This document shows, piece after piece, positions 26,523-35,435 of a stretch of 64,000 nt of DNA. The stretch lies in the NCBI RefSeq assembly GCF_011516755.1, contig NZ_WOSY01000001.1, positions 186,001 to 250,000 of the forward strand, in the 5' to 3' direction. The notes beneath the pieces are model-generated. The model had not been told where the DNA came from. It saw only the letters and a list, made by a program, of their open reading frames with translations, and searched no databases. A program made the position numbers and the translations under genes. Each line of letters starts with the position of its first letter. Positions within the stretch are counted from its first letter, which is position 1. This DNA comes from Acetobacter conturbans (lineage in GTDB: Bacteria; Pseudomonadota; Alphaproteobacteria; Acetobacterales; Acetobacteraceae).

Positions 26523-28205
26523 TCAGTTTTTCTGGGCAGGACGGCTGTTGGCCTTGGCGACCTTCTTGCCCCACTGGACCAGCATGTCGGTGCAGTCCTC
26601 GGTGGCAATGTGACACTCGATGAAGGTCGGGCCTTTCTTGTTGGCCTTGGCTTTCTCGATGGCGTCCGCCAGTTCCGCGCCGGTATGGGCATGCAGACCG
26701 AGACCGTGACCGTCCTCGGCGTTAAACGCCTTGATGAGACCGGCATAGTCCCAGTTCTTGATGTAGTTGTACGGGCCGTCATGGATCTTGATCTCGATGA
26801 CGTAGCCACGGTTGTTCACGAGGAACACGATGACCGGCACTTCATACCGGATCATCTGCGCGACTTCCTGCGCCGTAAGCTGGAAGGAACCGTCACCAAC
26901 CATCAGGATATGCTGACGGTCGGGTGAACCGATCGCATTGCCGAGAGCCGCCGGAACCGACCAGCCGATGGAGCCCCACTGCATTTCCGTCTCGACACGT
27001 GCGCCGCTGGGAAGGTTCATGCGGACGGCATTGAACCAGCTATCGCCGGTCTCGGCGGTGATGGTGGTGTTGCCATCGACCATGGCGTTGATCTGGCGCG
27101 TCATTTCGTCGTTGGTCAGCGGCACCGTCGGAGCAGTTTCCGGAATCCCGACCGGCGTGTAGGTCGTATTCTCGACCGTAGCCGGACGGCTCGGGGCCTT
27201 CTCGGACAGGGCGGCAATGAATGCCCCAAGGTGGAAGCCGGTGAAGCTCTGGCCGTCAACCGTGACTTCGGCGATATCGGCGATCAGGGCCTGCGATGCG
27301 GGTGGCTTCGACTGCCAGCCCACCGTTGCATAATCATTGAAGATCGGGGCGAGGCAGATCACGCCATCGGCCTTCTCGACGAGTTCCTGAGCGCCGGGGG
27401 AACTGACTTCACCCCAGTAAACGCCACGGAACGCCTTGTGTCCTTCGGGGAAGAAGCTCTTGGCTGCGCTCATCACTGTAACGGCACACCCGATACGATC
27501 GGCGAGCGCCACGATCGGTTCCAGTGAGCCTAGCGTGCGGACACGGCTGCCCACGAGGATGACGACGTTCTTGCGTGTTTCGATGAACGTGCAGGCGGCC
27601 TTCACGGCGGCGGTGAGGCTGGCCTTGTCGGGTGCCGTTTCGGCCAGCAGGCTGCCGACTGATGCCGGACGAACGCACTCGGCGGAGGCCAGATTGCACG
27701 GGATTTCAATGTAGCAGGGCTTGCGCGTGCGCAGCGCCGTGCGGATGGCGTGGTCGATCTGTGATGGTGCGTTCTCGGCAGACAGGATCACTTCCGTCGC
27801 ACAGGTGACCTGACGGAAGATTTCGGCCTGATAGCCGTAGTTCGAGTTACCGATCGTATGATGCAGGATGTGGCCGGAGCCCTGATCGTTGGTGTTCGGG
27901 CCACCGGAGACGAAAATCACCGGCAGGCTCTCGGCATAGGCGGAGCCGATGGCGTTAATGGCTGACAGCGCGCCGACATTGAAGGTGACGACCATGGCCG
28001 CAGCACCGTTGGCGCGGGCGTAACCCTCAGCCGTGTAGCCGCAGTTCAGCTCGTTGCAGCTATAGAGCTGTTTCGTGGACCCTTCTTCAAGAAGCTGGTC
28101 GAGCAGGACGAGGTTGAAGTCTCCGGCGACGGCGAAATGGTCTTTCAGGCCGATCTGGCCCAGACGCTCGGAAAGGTAATGGCCGACGGTATATGGCTTG
28201 GTCAT
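26523..28205 (-). CDS. pdc: Pyruvate decarboxylase
   Basis: A 560-residue thiamine-diphosphate enzyme converting pyruvate to acetaldehyde and CO2. The N-terminus (YTVGHYLSERLGQIGLKDHF), the cofactor Glu region (CNELNCGYTAEGYARANGAA), the HH pair in SGHILHHTIG and the ThDP motif GDGSFQLTAQEV...NNRGYVIE are all those of bacterial PDC. Length matches the Acetobacter and Zymomonas enzymes. In acetic acid bacteria PDC channels lactate-derived pyruvate to acetaldehyde and then acetate, which fits the lut operon beside it. It has its own 156-base upstream spacer containing a long hairpin. Confidence 0.96.
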   Translation of the reverse strand: MTKPYTVGHYLSERLGQIGLKDHFAVAGDFNLVLLDQLLEEGSTKQLYSCNELNCGYTAEGYARANGAAAMVVTFNVGALSAINAIGSAYAESLPVIFVSGGPNTNDQGSGHILHHTIGNSNYGYQAEIFRQVTCATEVILSAENAPSQIDHAIRTALRTRKPCYIEIPCNLASAECVRPASVGSLLAETAPDKASLTAAVKAACTFIETRKNVVILVGSRVRTLGSLEPIVALADRIGCAVTVMSAAKSFFPEGHKAFRGVYWGEVSSPGAQELVEKADGVICLAPIFNDYATVGWQSKPPASQALIADIAEVTVDGQSFTGFHLGAFIAALSEKAPSRPATVENTTYTPVGIPETAPTVPLTNDEMTRQINAMVDGNTTITAETGDSWFNAVRMNLPSGARVETEMQWGSIGWSVPAALGNAIGSPDRQHILMVGDGSFQLTAQEVAQMIRYEVPVIVFLVNNRGYVIEIKIHDGPYNYIKNWDYAGLIKAFNAEDGHGLGLHAHTGAELADAIEKAKANKKGPTFIECHIATEDCTDMLVQWGKKVAKANSRPAQKN

Positions 28206-28297
28206 GGAAACGCCCCTTTTCAGGAAATGCCGGGATCGGTCCGGCTGCCTGGTTGGGCTTACTGTGATCTCTTGCTTTTCCAGTGACCACTATATGG

Positions 28298-28342
28298 AAA
28301 CACCGCAATCCATATCTCTGAGATATGGGTCACGGTGTTTTT
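28298..28342. terminator. Long two-part hairpin between fba and pdc
   Basis: AAACACCG (28298-28305) pairs with CGGTGTTT (28333-28340), and inside it CCATATCT (28310-28317) pairs with AGATATGG (28321-28328). The two 8-bp helices are separated by a 4+4 internal loop. T residues follow on the plus side and A residues flank the other end, so it can act in both directions. It probably ends fba and isolates the pdc promoter. Confidence 0.65.
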
Positions 28343-28361
28343 GCAGGATAATCTGGAACGC

Positions 28362-29258
28362 TCAGACCTTGTTCACGGAAGCGTCATAGATCTTGTTGAT
28401 CATCTTGCTGAGTGTGGCGTCGAACTCCGCATCCGAGCTACCGGCCTGAAGACCGGCGAGCAGGGCGCGGGAGAAGCTGGCGATCATGCCGTGGTTCTGC
28501 TTAAGGCGCGTGCAGGCCTCATCGAGCGGGTAACCGCCCGAGAGGGCGACGAGGCGCTCCATGCGCGGGTGCTTGACGATATCGGCATACAGGTCGGCCA
28601 CTTCGGGAATCGTGACTTTCAGCATGACCTTGTAGTCGCCCGGCATGGTGTCGAGCGCCTTCAGGACTTCGTCACGGAGAATGGCTTCGGCACCCTTCTT
28701 GTCCGGGCTCTTCACCAGTACTTCCGGCTCGAGGATCGGCACCAGACCGTGGGAGGCGACCTGATGGCCGATCTCGAACTGCTGCTTCACGATGGCGGCG
28801 ATGGCTTCGGGGTTCGGCAGGTTGATGACCGAGCGCTCTTTCGTGCCATAGATGCCGAGTTTCGCGGCGCGGGCGAGGAGCGTGTCGAGACCCGGATTCG
28901 GCTTCATCAGACGGACGCCGTTCACTTCGTCCTCAAGACCTTTGTCGATCTTGAGGAACGGCACCACGCCGCGATCTTCCCACAGATAGGCCGGAACCGA
29001 CTTGCCTTTGGCCTCGCCGTCCATCGTGCGCTCGAAAAGGATCGCGCCGATGACCTTGTCGCCGGAGAAGCTGGGAGCGGTGATGATCCGGACGCGCATC
29101 TCGTGGATGAGACGGAACATATCCTCGTCCGACGAATAGGCGGTCTCGGGGACGCCGTAAGCCTTGAGGGCGCCGGGGGTCGAGCCGCCGCTCTGGTCGA
29201 GCGCCGCGATGAAGCCAGCCTTTTCCGATATCTGGCTTTTCATACGGTCGATGGACAT
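28362..29258 (-). CDS. fda: Class I fructose-bisphosphate aldolase
   Basis: A 298-residue Schiff-base aldolase of the short bacterial type. It cleaves fructose-1,6-bisphosphate to the two triose phosphates. ALDQSGGSTPGALKAYGV near residue 18, GVVPFLKIDKGL, PILEPEVLV and VMLKVTIPE (the lysine is a good Schiff-base candidate) are family features. AAGGG lies 8 bases upstream of the ATG. It is separated from ansP by a strong terminator and from pdc by a hairpin, so it is probably its own unit. Confidence 0.93.
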   Translation of the reverse strand: MSIDRMKSQISEKAGFIAALDQSGGSTPGALKAYGVPETAYSSDEDMFRLIHEMRVRIITAPSFSGDKVIGAILFERTMDGEAKGKSVPAYLWEDRGVVPFLKIDKGLEDEVNGVRLMKPNPGLDTLLARAAKLGIYGTKERSVINLPNPEAIAAIVKQQFEIGHQVASHGLVPILEPEVLVKSPDKKGAEAILRDEVLKALDTMPGDYKVMLKVTIPEVADLYADIVKHPRMERLVALSGGYPLDEACTRLKQNHGMIASFSRALLAGLQAGSSDAEFDATLSKMINKIYDASVNKV

Positions 29259-29500
29259 TTTTCTACCCTTTATTGCTTCAACCTATGGTGCGCGCCTGGG
29301 AACGCACATGCAGCCGACCTCGAACTCGCCCCCGCCCTGCGCCGCAATGACGGGAATGCCGTTTCCGCCCTGCCCGGTTCATCAGCCCCGTGTGTGGCGG
29401 AGTCTCCGGAGAACGGAAATCCGTGTGGCCCAAATCCAGACTGCGCGACATTTACACGCTGCGACCGGATCCGCCACCTCCGCTTTGAGAAGAGCATGTG

Positions 29501-29535
29501 AAAAAAATTGGAAACGCCAGCATTGCGGCATTTCC
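29501..29535 (-). terminator. Terminator of the amino-acid permease gene
   Basis: GGAAACGCC (29510-29518) and GGCATTTCC (29527-29535) form a 9-bp stem with one G-U pair and an 8-base loop. On the minus strand it is followed by AA and then seven T residues. It lies 2 bases beyond the permease stop. Confidence 0.87.
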
Positions 29536-29537
29536 CG

Positions 29538-30986
29538 TCACTTCGATGGCAGCATGAGGTCGGTCAGGGCGGCGGAGGGCTGGGTCTCCGGCATCAGCAT
29601 GGGTGGTTTTTTCGGGATGAGCCGCCAGCCCACCACCAGCAGTATGACAAAGACGGGGCTCGCCGCGATCGTGATGGTTCCGGCCGGATAATCGCACCCT
29701 ATCAGCACGAGGACGCCGCCGAGAAAGACCAGCGTGATATAGGATGTGAACGGCGCACCGGGCATTTTGTAGGTGGGGGCTGGAAATTCGCCTCGTGCCA
29801 CGGCCCGGCGGTAGGCGATCTGGCTCATCAGGATGATGGCCCATGTAGCGATGATGCCGATGGCGGCGAAGCTGAGGACGATTTCGAAGATTTCCTGCGG
29901 CACGACGTAATTCAGGGCGACGCCGACGAGATAGAACGCCACCGTCAGCAGGATTCCGGCATAAGGCACGGAGTGGCTGTTCATCGCCGCCAGAAAGCGT
30001 GGGGCCGAGCCGCCGAGTGCGAGGGCACGGAGCACGCGGCTGGTGGAATAGACGCCGGAATTCAGGCTGGAAAGCGCGGCAGTGAGCACGATGAGGTTCA
30101 TCACGCTGTCGGCGTAGGGCACGCCGAGCGCGTTGAAGAAGGTCACGAACGGACTCTCGCCGGCATGATAGGCGGTCCAGGGCAGCAGGCAGACGAGCAG
30201 CACCACGGACCCGATATAGAAGATGGCGATGCGCCAGATGACGCTGTTGATGGCGCGGGGCAGGATCTCGCGGGGATTTTCGCACTCCCCGGCCGCTGTG
30301 CCGATGAGTTCGATCCCCGAATAGGCGAAGACGACCCCCTGTGTGATGGCGAGTGCGGCGAACACACCATGTGGAAAGAAGCCGCCATTGTCGGTGATGA
30401 GATGAAATCCTGTCTCGTGGCCACCGACCGGCATGCCGCTGCCGAGGATGACGGTTCCTGCGATGAGGAACACGATCAGGGCCAGCACCTTGATGAGCGA
30501 GAACCAGAACTCCATCTCGCCGAAATATTTCACGCCGATGAGGTTCATGCCTGTGACGACGCACAGCGCCGCGAGGGCGAGCACCCACTGGGGCACGGGC
30601 GCGAAGGCGCTCCAGAAATGCATGTAGAGTGCTACGGCCGTGATATCGGCGATGCCGGTCATGGCCCAGTTGAGGAAGGAGGTCCAACCGGCGACGTAAG
30701 CGGCCTTGTCGCCAAGAAACTCGCGGGCGTAGGACACGAAGCTGCCGCTGCTCGGGCGATGCATGGCGAGTTCGCCGAGTGCGCGCAGGATAAGGAAGGC
30801 GAAGACCCCGCAGACGGCATAGACGATGGCGAGCGACGGCCCCCCAACCTGAAGGCGGCTGCCAGCGCCGAGGAAGAGACCGGTCCCGATGCAGCCGCCG
30901 ATGGCGATCATCTGCATCTGCCTGCGACCAAGACCCTTGTGATATCCTTCGTCGGTGACGTTACCTGCGGGAGATGTAATGCTCAT
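29538..30986 (-). CDS. ansP: APC-family amino acid permease, AnsP (asparagine)-like
   Basis: A 482-residue permease with 12 hydrophobic segments. The cytoplasmic start DEGYHKGLGRRQMQMIAIGG and GTGLFLGAGSRLQ are hallmarks of the amino-acid-polyamine-organocation superfamily. The internal sequences SSGSFVSYAREFLGDKAAYV, FHLITDNGGFFPHGVF and ELIGTAAGECENP closely follow E. coli AnsP as I recall it. L-asparagine uptake with protons is the best guess, but close relatives carry Gly, D-Ala or other amino acids. It is a stand-alone unit with its own terminator. Confidence 0.85.
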   Translation of the reverse strand: MSITSPAGNVTDEGYHKGLGRRQMQMIAIGGCIGTGLFLGAGSRLQVGGPSLAIVYAVCGVFAFLILRALGELAMHRPSSGSFVSYAREFLGDKAAYVAGWTSFLNWAMTGIADITAVALYMHFWSAFAPVPQWVLALAALCVVTGMNLIGVKYFGEMEFWFSLIKVLALIVFLIAGTVILGSGMPVGGHETGFHLITDNGGFFPHGVFAALAITQGVVFAYSGIELIGTAAGECENPREILPRAINSVIWRIAIFYIGSVVLLVCLLPWTAYHAGESPFVTFFNALGVPYADSVMNLIVLTAALSSLNSGVYSTSRVLRALALGGSAPRFLAAMNSHSVPYAGILLTVAFYLVGVALNYVVPQEIFEIVLSFAAIGIIATWAIILMSQIAYRRAVARGEFPAPTYKMPGAPFTSYITLVFLGGVLVLIGCDYPAGTITIAASPVFVILLVVGWRLIPKKPPMLMPETQPSAALTDLMLPSK

Positions 30987-31640
30987 TCCGTCCTTGATCC
31001 GCCTTCTCCGTAAGGATGTCCGTTATCCATAATGGTTCGGAAACGAAATGTTGTCCATGCAAAATAGGGAGCCCGTTTCGAGGACTTCTCTTCTCGCAAC
31101 CGGGCAGTGGCAGCGAACGGTTGGTAGATTTTGATGCCCGTGATGTGACGAGCGCATTCCACGAAGCGGGCGATGTGGGAACGTTTTCCTGCTTCCTGCG
31201 CTATCCGCACATCAGAGATGGAAAGACGCTGACTTTTACTTATCAGGCCAGAGGCGGAACACCCTTGTCAGACGTGAGCCGTTCGCCTCGTCCTGTGCGC
31301 TATACCTTCCCGCAACTCCATGTCCGGTTGCCATATCATCGAGCGCCTCCCTCAAGACATGCTTGTTGCGCCTCCCCACCAACGTCGTGGGGTGTTCCGG
31401 CACTTTCGAAAGGCAGCCTTGTGATGAGCCGCCGTGATGGTCGGCAGCCAGAGGCCTCGCATCGTAGTGAGCTTCTCGATTGCAGCAACCGGGGGCAGCG
31501 CGTTTTGGGCTGCTTTCAAGACACCCTGCATTTCTCTGGCTCATGGAAGCACCAGAAGAAGCTGTTTCATTCCTCATTCTTCCGTCAGAGGGAAGGAAAC
31601 ATTTGACGATCACTCAAACGGAACATAACATGAACACATC
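30987..31640. other. Apparently decayed region with no intact gene
   Basis: About 650 bases between the divergent permease and radical-SAM genes. A 196-codon plus-strand frame (31016-31606) has poor composition and no family match. It includes a short patch identical to the gene at 48816 (see the repeat at 31217). I read the region as gene debris plus the two promoters. Confidence 0.45.
31217..31249 (+). repeat. 33-bp patch identical to part of the gene at 48816
   Basis: Thirty-three bases here are identical to 49257-49289, and 37 of 38 match if extended. Both copies read in the same protein frame (DGKTLTFTYQA). Outside the patch the two loci differ at once. This copy is in otherwise non-coding debris. 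Confidence 0.8.
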
Positions 31641-32879
31641 ATGAAACGCACCTTCTCCGAAAGACTGGCGATTCTGTCTGACGCCGCCAAATACGATGCG
31701 TCCTGCGCCTCGAGCGGCTCGGATCGGCGCGGGGCTGCCAAAGGAAAGGAAAAGGGGCTGGGATCAACCGAGCGGAGTGGCATCTGCCACACATGGACGC
31801 CAGACGGGCGCTGTGTCTCGCTGCTCAAGATCCTGATGACGAATTTCTGCATCTATGACTGCGCCTACTGCATCAATCGCGTATCCTCCGGAGTGGAACG
31901 GGCGCGCTTCTCGGTTGAGGAAATTGTCTGGCTGACGCTGGAGTTTTACAGACGCAACTATATCGAGGGACTCTTCCTGTCCTCCGGCATCATCCGGTCT
32001 TCCGATTATACGATGGAAGAGATGGTTCGGATCGCGAAGGTTCTCCGACTGGACAAGGGATTTCGCGGATATATCCACCTCAAGGCGATCCCGGACGCCT
32101 CTCCAGAGCTTCTGGCCGAAGCCGGGCTTTATGCGGACCGCCTTTCCATCAATGTCGAGATGCCGACTGAGCGCGGACTGAACCAGTATGCGCCGGAAAA
32201 AGATGCTGCCGGCATCCGGTCGGCCATGGGGCATATGCGCCAGCGCATGGATGCCGCGAAGGAAAAAGCACCTTCAGGAAAGCGGCCAGCACGGTTCGCG
32301 CCGGGTGGACAAAGCACCCAGATGATCGTGGGCGCCGATGCGGCGACGGATCAGGATATTCTGTCGAGCAGTTCCGCACTTTATTCGGATTATCGGCTGA
32401 GGCGGGTCTATTACTCGGCGTTCAGCCCCATCCCACATGCGTCCGAGGCACTTCCGGCGCAGCGCCCTCCTCTCCTCCGCGAGCATCGGCTGTATCAGGC
32501 GGACTGGCTTTTCCGTTTCTATGGGTTTCAGTTTCAGGAAATCACGGAATCGCGTCCAGACGGAATGCTGGATCTGGATGTTGATCCCAAGCTGTCATGG
32601 GCGCTGGACAACCGGCATGTCTTTCCGGTGGAAGTGAACCGGGCACCGCGTGAACTGCTGCTTCGTGTTCCCGGTCTTGGCCCCCGCTCGGTGACGGCAT
32701 TGCTTTCGGCCCGTCGGCACAAGCTCATCCGGCTGGATGATCTGGAGCGGCTGCGCGTGAGTTTACGGAAAGTAAGGCCGTTCATCACCACCCCGGACTG
32801 GAAACCGGTGAAACTTCTGGATCGTCTGGATCTGAAGGCCCTGTTCGCACCGCCACCAAAGCAGCTTTCCCTGCTGTGA
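31641..32879 (+). CDS. Putative DNA modification/repair radical SAM protein
   Basis: A 412-residue radical SAM enzyme. The [4Fe-4S] motif is CIYDCAYC (near residue 72) after ILMTNF. The C-terminal part contains a helix-hairpin-helix-like segment, RVPGLGPRSVTALLSAR, a DNA-binding motif. This combination defines a conserved family that is nearly always next to a DUF4130 gene, and the pair is annotated as probable DNA repair or metabolism. Exactly that partner follows, overlapping by 4 bases. The chemistry and substrate are not known. No strong ribosome-binding site is seen before the ATG. Confidence 0.88.
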   Translation: MKRTFSERLAILSDAAKYDASCASSGSDRRGAAKGKEKGLGSTERSGICHTWTPDGRCVSLLKILMTNFCIYDCAYCINRVSSGVERARFSVEEIVWLTLEFYRRNYIEGLFLSSGIIRSSDYTMEEMVRIAKVLRLDKGFRGYIHLKAIPDASPELLAEAGLYADRLSINVEMPTERGLNQYAPEKDAAGIRSAMGHMRQRMDAAKEKAPSGKRPARFAPGGQSTQMIVGADAATDQDILSSSSALYSDYRLRRVYYSAFSPIPHASEALPAQRPPLLREHRLYQADWLFRFYGFQFQEITESRPDGMLDLDVDPKLSWALDNRHVFPVEVNRAPRELLLRVPGLGPRSVTALLSARRHKLIRLDDLERLRVSLRKVRPFITTPDWKPVKLLDRLDLKALFAPPPKQLSLL

Positions 32880-33643
32880 AGGAGTATCGCGTTTCACTCC
32901 CGGCCGATGCGTCCTTCGCGCTCTGGCGGGATCATGCGCGGGCATTTCTGGGGGCTGGCGTTCCGCCGTCTCTGGTGATCTGGGAATGCCCATCCGGACA
33001 AGATGATCTGTTTTCCATGTCTGAAACACCGTTATTGCCGGTTCGCGCCAGCGGAGGCCGCGTGACGCGCGACTGCCTGCATCTGCTGGAGACGGTCCTG
33101 TGCCATGAAAGTGTGGAGCGGTTCGATCTGGCTTATCGCATCCTCTGGCGCAGCAGGACGGAACGGGCGCTGCTGCGCACAGTCACCGATCCGGACATGA
33201 TTCTGGCCCGACGGATGTGCCATCAGATCCGGCATGACGTTCACAAGATGAAAGCCTTTGTGCGGTTCCGGGAAAGAACGCCGGAGGGCAGCAATACGCG
33301 GCATTTCGTGGCGTGGTTCGAGCCGGAACACCATGTGCTAGAGCGTGTTGCGTCCTTTTTCGCACGGCGGTTCACGGACATGAACTGGATCATCCTCACA
33401 CCCCGAGGTTCCATCGGCTGGGATGGCGAGACGTGCGTGGTCACGCGGGAGATCTGCTCACGGGAGATCGTGGAGGATGAGACGGAAGCTTTGTGGAAGA
33501 CCTATTACCGCTCGATTTTCAATCCTGCGCGCGTAAAAGTGAAGGCCATGCGGTCCGAAATGTCGCCGAAATACTGGAAAAATCTGCCGGAGACCGAGCT
33601 GATTCCGGAAATGCTGGCGGAGGCGGCAAGGAAAGTCTGGTGA
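32876..33643 (+). CDS. DUF4130 probable DNA metabolism protein
   Basis: A 255-residue protein starting at a GTG that overlaps the radical-SAM stop (GTGA), so the two are translationally coupled. ILARRMCHQIRHDVHKMKAF and TRHFVAWFEPEHHVLERV are the core of DUF4130. In other bacteria that domain is often fused to a uracil-DNA-glycosylase-like domain; here it stands alone, with no UDG domain. The C-terminus ends ALWKTYYRSIFNPARVKVKA followed by EMSPKYWKNLPET, as usual. Function is inferred from its fixed partnership only. Confidence 0.85.
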   Translation: MKEYRVSLPADASFALWRDHARAFLGAGVPPSLVIWECPSGQDDLFSMSETPLLPVRASGGRVTRDCLHLLETVLCHESVERFDLAYRILWRSRTERALLRTVTDPDMILARRMCHQIRHDVHKMKAFVRFRERTPEGSNTRHFVAWFEPEHHVLERVASFFARRFTDMNWIILTPRGSIGWDGETCVVTREICSREIVEDETEALWKTYYRSIFNPARVKVKAMRSEMSPKYWKNLPETELIPEMLAEAARKVW

Positions 33644-33684
33644 GGGTGGGCAGCCGGAAGGTTATGGAATAACATTGAACACAA

Positions 33685-34200
33685 ATGCCTGATGATCTTA
33701 CCACTTCCCCGCTCTCGTTTCCGGCTGATATCGAGGCGCTTCTTACGCGTGCGGAGGCGCTGTGCGTAAAGCGGCACGTAAAGCTGACAGCGCTGCGACG
33801 GCAGATTCTGGGCCTGATGCTTGAAGCAAAGGCGCCGCTCGGAGCGTATGATCTTTTACAACGGTTGCAGGCCGTTCAGGGGAATGCCGCGCCGCCGACC
33901 GTTTACCGCACGCTGGAATTCCTGATGGAGTTCGGGCTGATCCACAAGATCGAACGGCTTTCGGCATTTGTCCCCTGCACGCATACGCTGGGACGGTCCC
34001 CCTGCCACGATCATGATGCGGACTGCATTCACGCCAGCCAGTTCCTGATCTGTCGCACCTGCTCCAGTGTGACGGAACTGGAAGATCCGGCCATTCTGTC
34101 GGCGATCAAAGCTGCCTCAAAAGACGCGGGATTCAGAATTCACCACTCGACTGTCGAGGTGGAAGGTCTCTGCAGCCGGTGCGCCGCGGCTGCCGCCTGA
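33685..34200 (+). CDS. zur: Fur-family regulator, Zur-type (zinc uptake)
   Basis: A 171-residue Fur-family repressor. The winged-helix part includes LTALRRQILGLMLEAKAPLG and PPTVYRTLEFLMEFGLIHKI. The dimerisation half has metal-ligand patterns HDHDADCIHASQFLICRTC and a C-terminal CSRC, the two Cys pairs of the structural zinc site. The sequence HDHDADCIHASQF is nearer Zur than Fur or PerR. No zinc-transporter genes are adjacent, so Zur rather than another Fur-family type is a moderately confident call. A classic terminator follows. Confidence 0.83.
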   Translation: MPDDLTTSPLSFPADIEALLTRAEALCVKRHVKLTALRRQILGLMLEAKAPLGAYDLLQRLQAVQGNAAPPTVYRTLEFLMEFGLIHKIERLSAFVPCTHTLGRSPCHDHDADCIHASQFLICRTCSSVTELEDPAILSAIKAASKDAGFRIHHSTVEVEGLCSRCAAAAA

Positions 34201-34287
34201 GGCAGGCTGGGCTCTCCAGATTGTTGCCTGTTTTGCGGGAAGGCACGGCGAGTAAAGAGTTGCGGTTACCAATACTTTACAGAATTA

Positions 34288-34310
34288 GGAGGCTTTTCGC
34301 CTCCGTTTTT
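34288..34310 (+). terminator. Terminator of zur
   Basis: GGAGGC (34288-34293) and GCCTCC (34299-34304) form a stem with a 5-base loop, followed by GTTTTT on the plus strand. Confidence 0.85.
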
Positions 34311-34313
34311 CTG

Positions 34314-34353
34314 AAAAACGATGCGCAGGGGAACACATAACGCTCCCCTGCGC
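34314..34353 (-). terminator. Terminator of the cho operon
   Basis: GCGCAGGGGA (34323-34332) pairs with TCCCCTGCGC (34344-34353) over an 11-base loop. On the minus strand the stem is followed by ATCGTTTTTC. It faces the zur terminator, so the two convergent units are insulated from each other. Confidence 0.85.
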
Positions 34354-34358
34354 TGTCC

Positions 34359-35294
34359 TTACAGTCCGAGAGAGGCCTTGACCGCTGGCAAAGCCGTTGC
34401 GCCGTCAAGAGTCGTGACCCCGTCGAGCCATTTGTCCAGAACTTCCGGGTGGGTTTTAAGCCAGTCCTTTGTCGCTTTGGCAGGCTGGGTGTGCGTATCG
34501 GCGATTGTCGTCATCATCTCGTTTTCCTGAGCGATGCTGAAATTCAGCTGCTTGAGAAAATGAGCGACATTCGGACATTTCGCTGCATAGCCACTGGCGG
34601 CAATCGTGTTGACGGTGGCGGACGCACCGAACTGTTTGTCGCCGCCACTCAGATAAGTCAGATGGAAACGCATGTTCATGGGATGCGGCTCCCATGCGAG
34701 GAACACAATCGGTTTCTGTGCGGAGATGGCGCGGGAAACCTGGGACAGCATCCCCTGCTCGCTGCTCTCGTTCAGGTGGAATTTCCCGAGGCTGAAATCA
34801 TTGCTCTTGATCATGCCGAGAACGATCTTGTTGCCGTCGTTTCCGGACTCGATGCCATAGATCGTATTGTTGAGCTTGGAACCCCAGCCTGCGATGTCCT
34901 TGAAGTCAGTCAGACCTGCTTTCGAGACGTAATCAGGCACAGCGAGCGTGTAGCGCGCGCCGGACAGACTTTCACTCAGCCGCTCCACCTTGCCGCGCTT
35001 GAGATAGGGATCGATGTAGGAAGCGCCAGAGGGTTCCCAGTCGCTGAGGAACACGTCCAATTGATGATTTTCGAGGGACAGATAAGCGACCGAGAGCGTG
35101 ACCATCGTCAGCTTCGTCTTGTAACCCATACCGGCGAGAACGTTCATGGCGACGCCATTGGTCACGGCGGCGTCGGACCAGCCGACATCGCCGAAGCGTA
35201 CCATCTGACAGGATGCAGGGTCCGCAGCCTGAGCGGGCAGAACCCGCAGGCCGAGACCAAGGAAAACCATCGAGGCGAGAAGTTTCTTCTTCAT
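34359..35294 (-). CDS. choX: Choline ABC transporter, periplasmic binding protein
   Basis: A 311-residue binding protein of the choline/glycine-betaine class. The start at 35294 gives a signal peptide (MKKKLLASMVFLGLGLRVLP, cleavage near AQA/AD); 35306 is an alternative. VRFGDVGWSDAAVTNGVA, FLSDWEPSGASYIDPYL and FLAWEPHPMNMRF carry the Trp residues that form the aromatic ligand cage. It delivers choline to ChoW/ChoV. It is the last gene of the unit choW-choV-choX, an order different from the rhizobial choXWV. Confidence 0.92.
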   Translation of the reverse strand: MKKKLLASMVFLGLGLRVLPAQAADPASCQMVRFGDVGWSDAAVTNGVAMNVLAGMGYKTKLTMVTLSVAYLSLENHQLDVFLSDWEPSGASYIDPYLKRGKVERLSESLSGARYTLAVPDYVSKAGLTDFKDIAGWGSKLNNTIYGIESGNDGNKIVLGMIKSNDFSLGKFHLNESSEQGMLSQVSRAISAQKPIVFLAWEPHPMNMRFHLTYLSGGDKQFGASATVNTIAASGYAAKCPNVAHFLKQLNFSIAQENEMMTTIADTHTQPAKATKDWLKTHPEVLDKWLDGVTTLDGATALPAVKASLGL

Positions 35295-35435
35295 ACCTTT
35301 ATACATCCTTTTTCGATTGGCGCCCTGTCGTAAGCAAGTATGAAACCAGCTCCGCCCATTACGCAATAACAACAACCTCATATCAGGCCGCCTACTCCTG
35401 CCCGGACAGGCGGCGGGAAACCGTTCACGCGCGTC

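Noticed and set aside
29508-31013. A 501-codon plus-strand frame and a long minus frame over the permease
   Set aside because: Both are shadows of the permease gene, with biased His/Asp/Gly or Arg-rich composition and no domain.
31016-31606. Possible intact gene upstream of the radical-SAM gene
   Set aside because: Composition is poor, there is no family match, and only a short patch resembles the gene at 48816. It is treated as debris.
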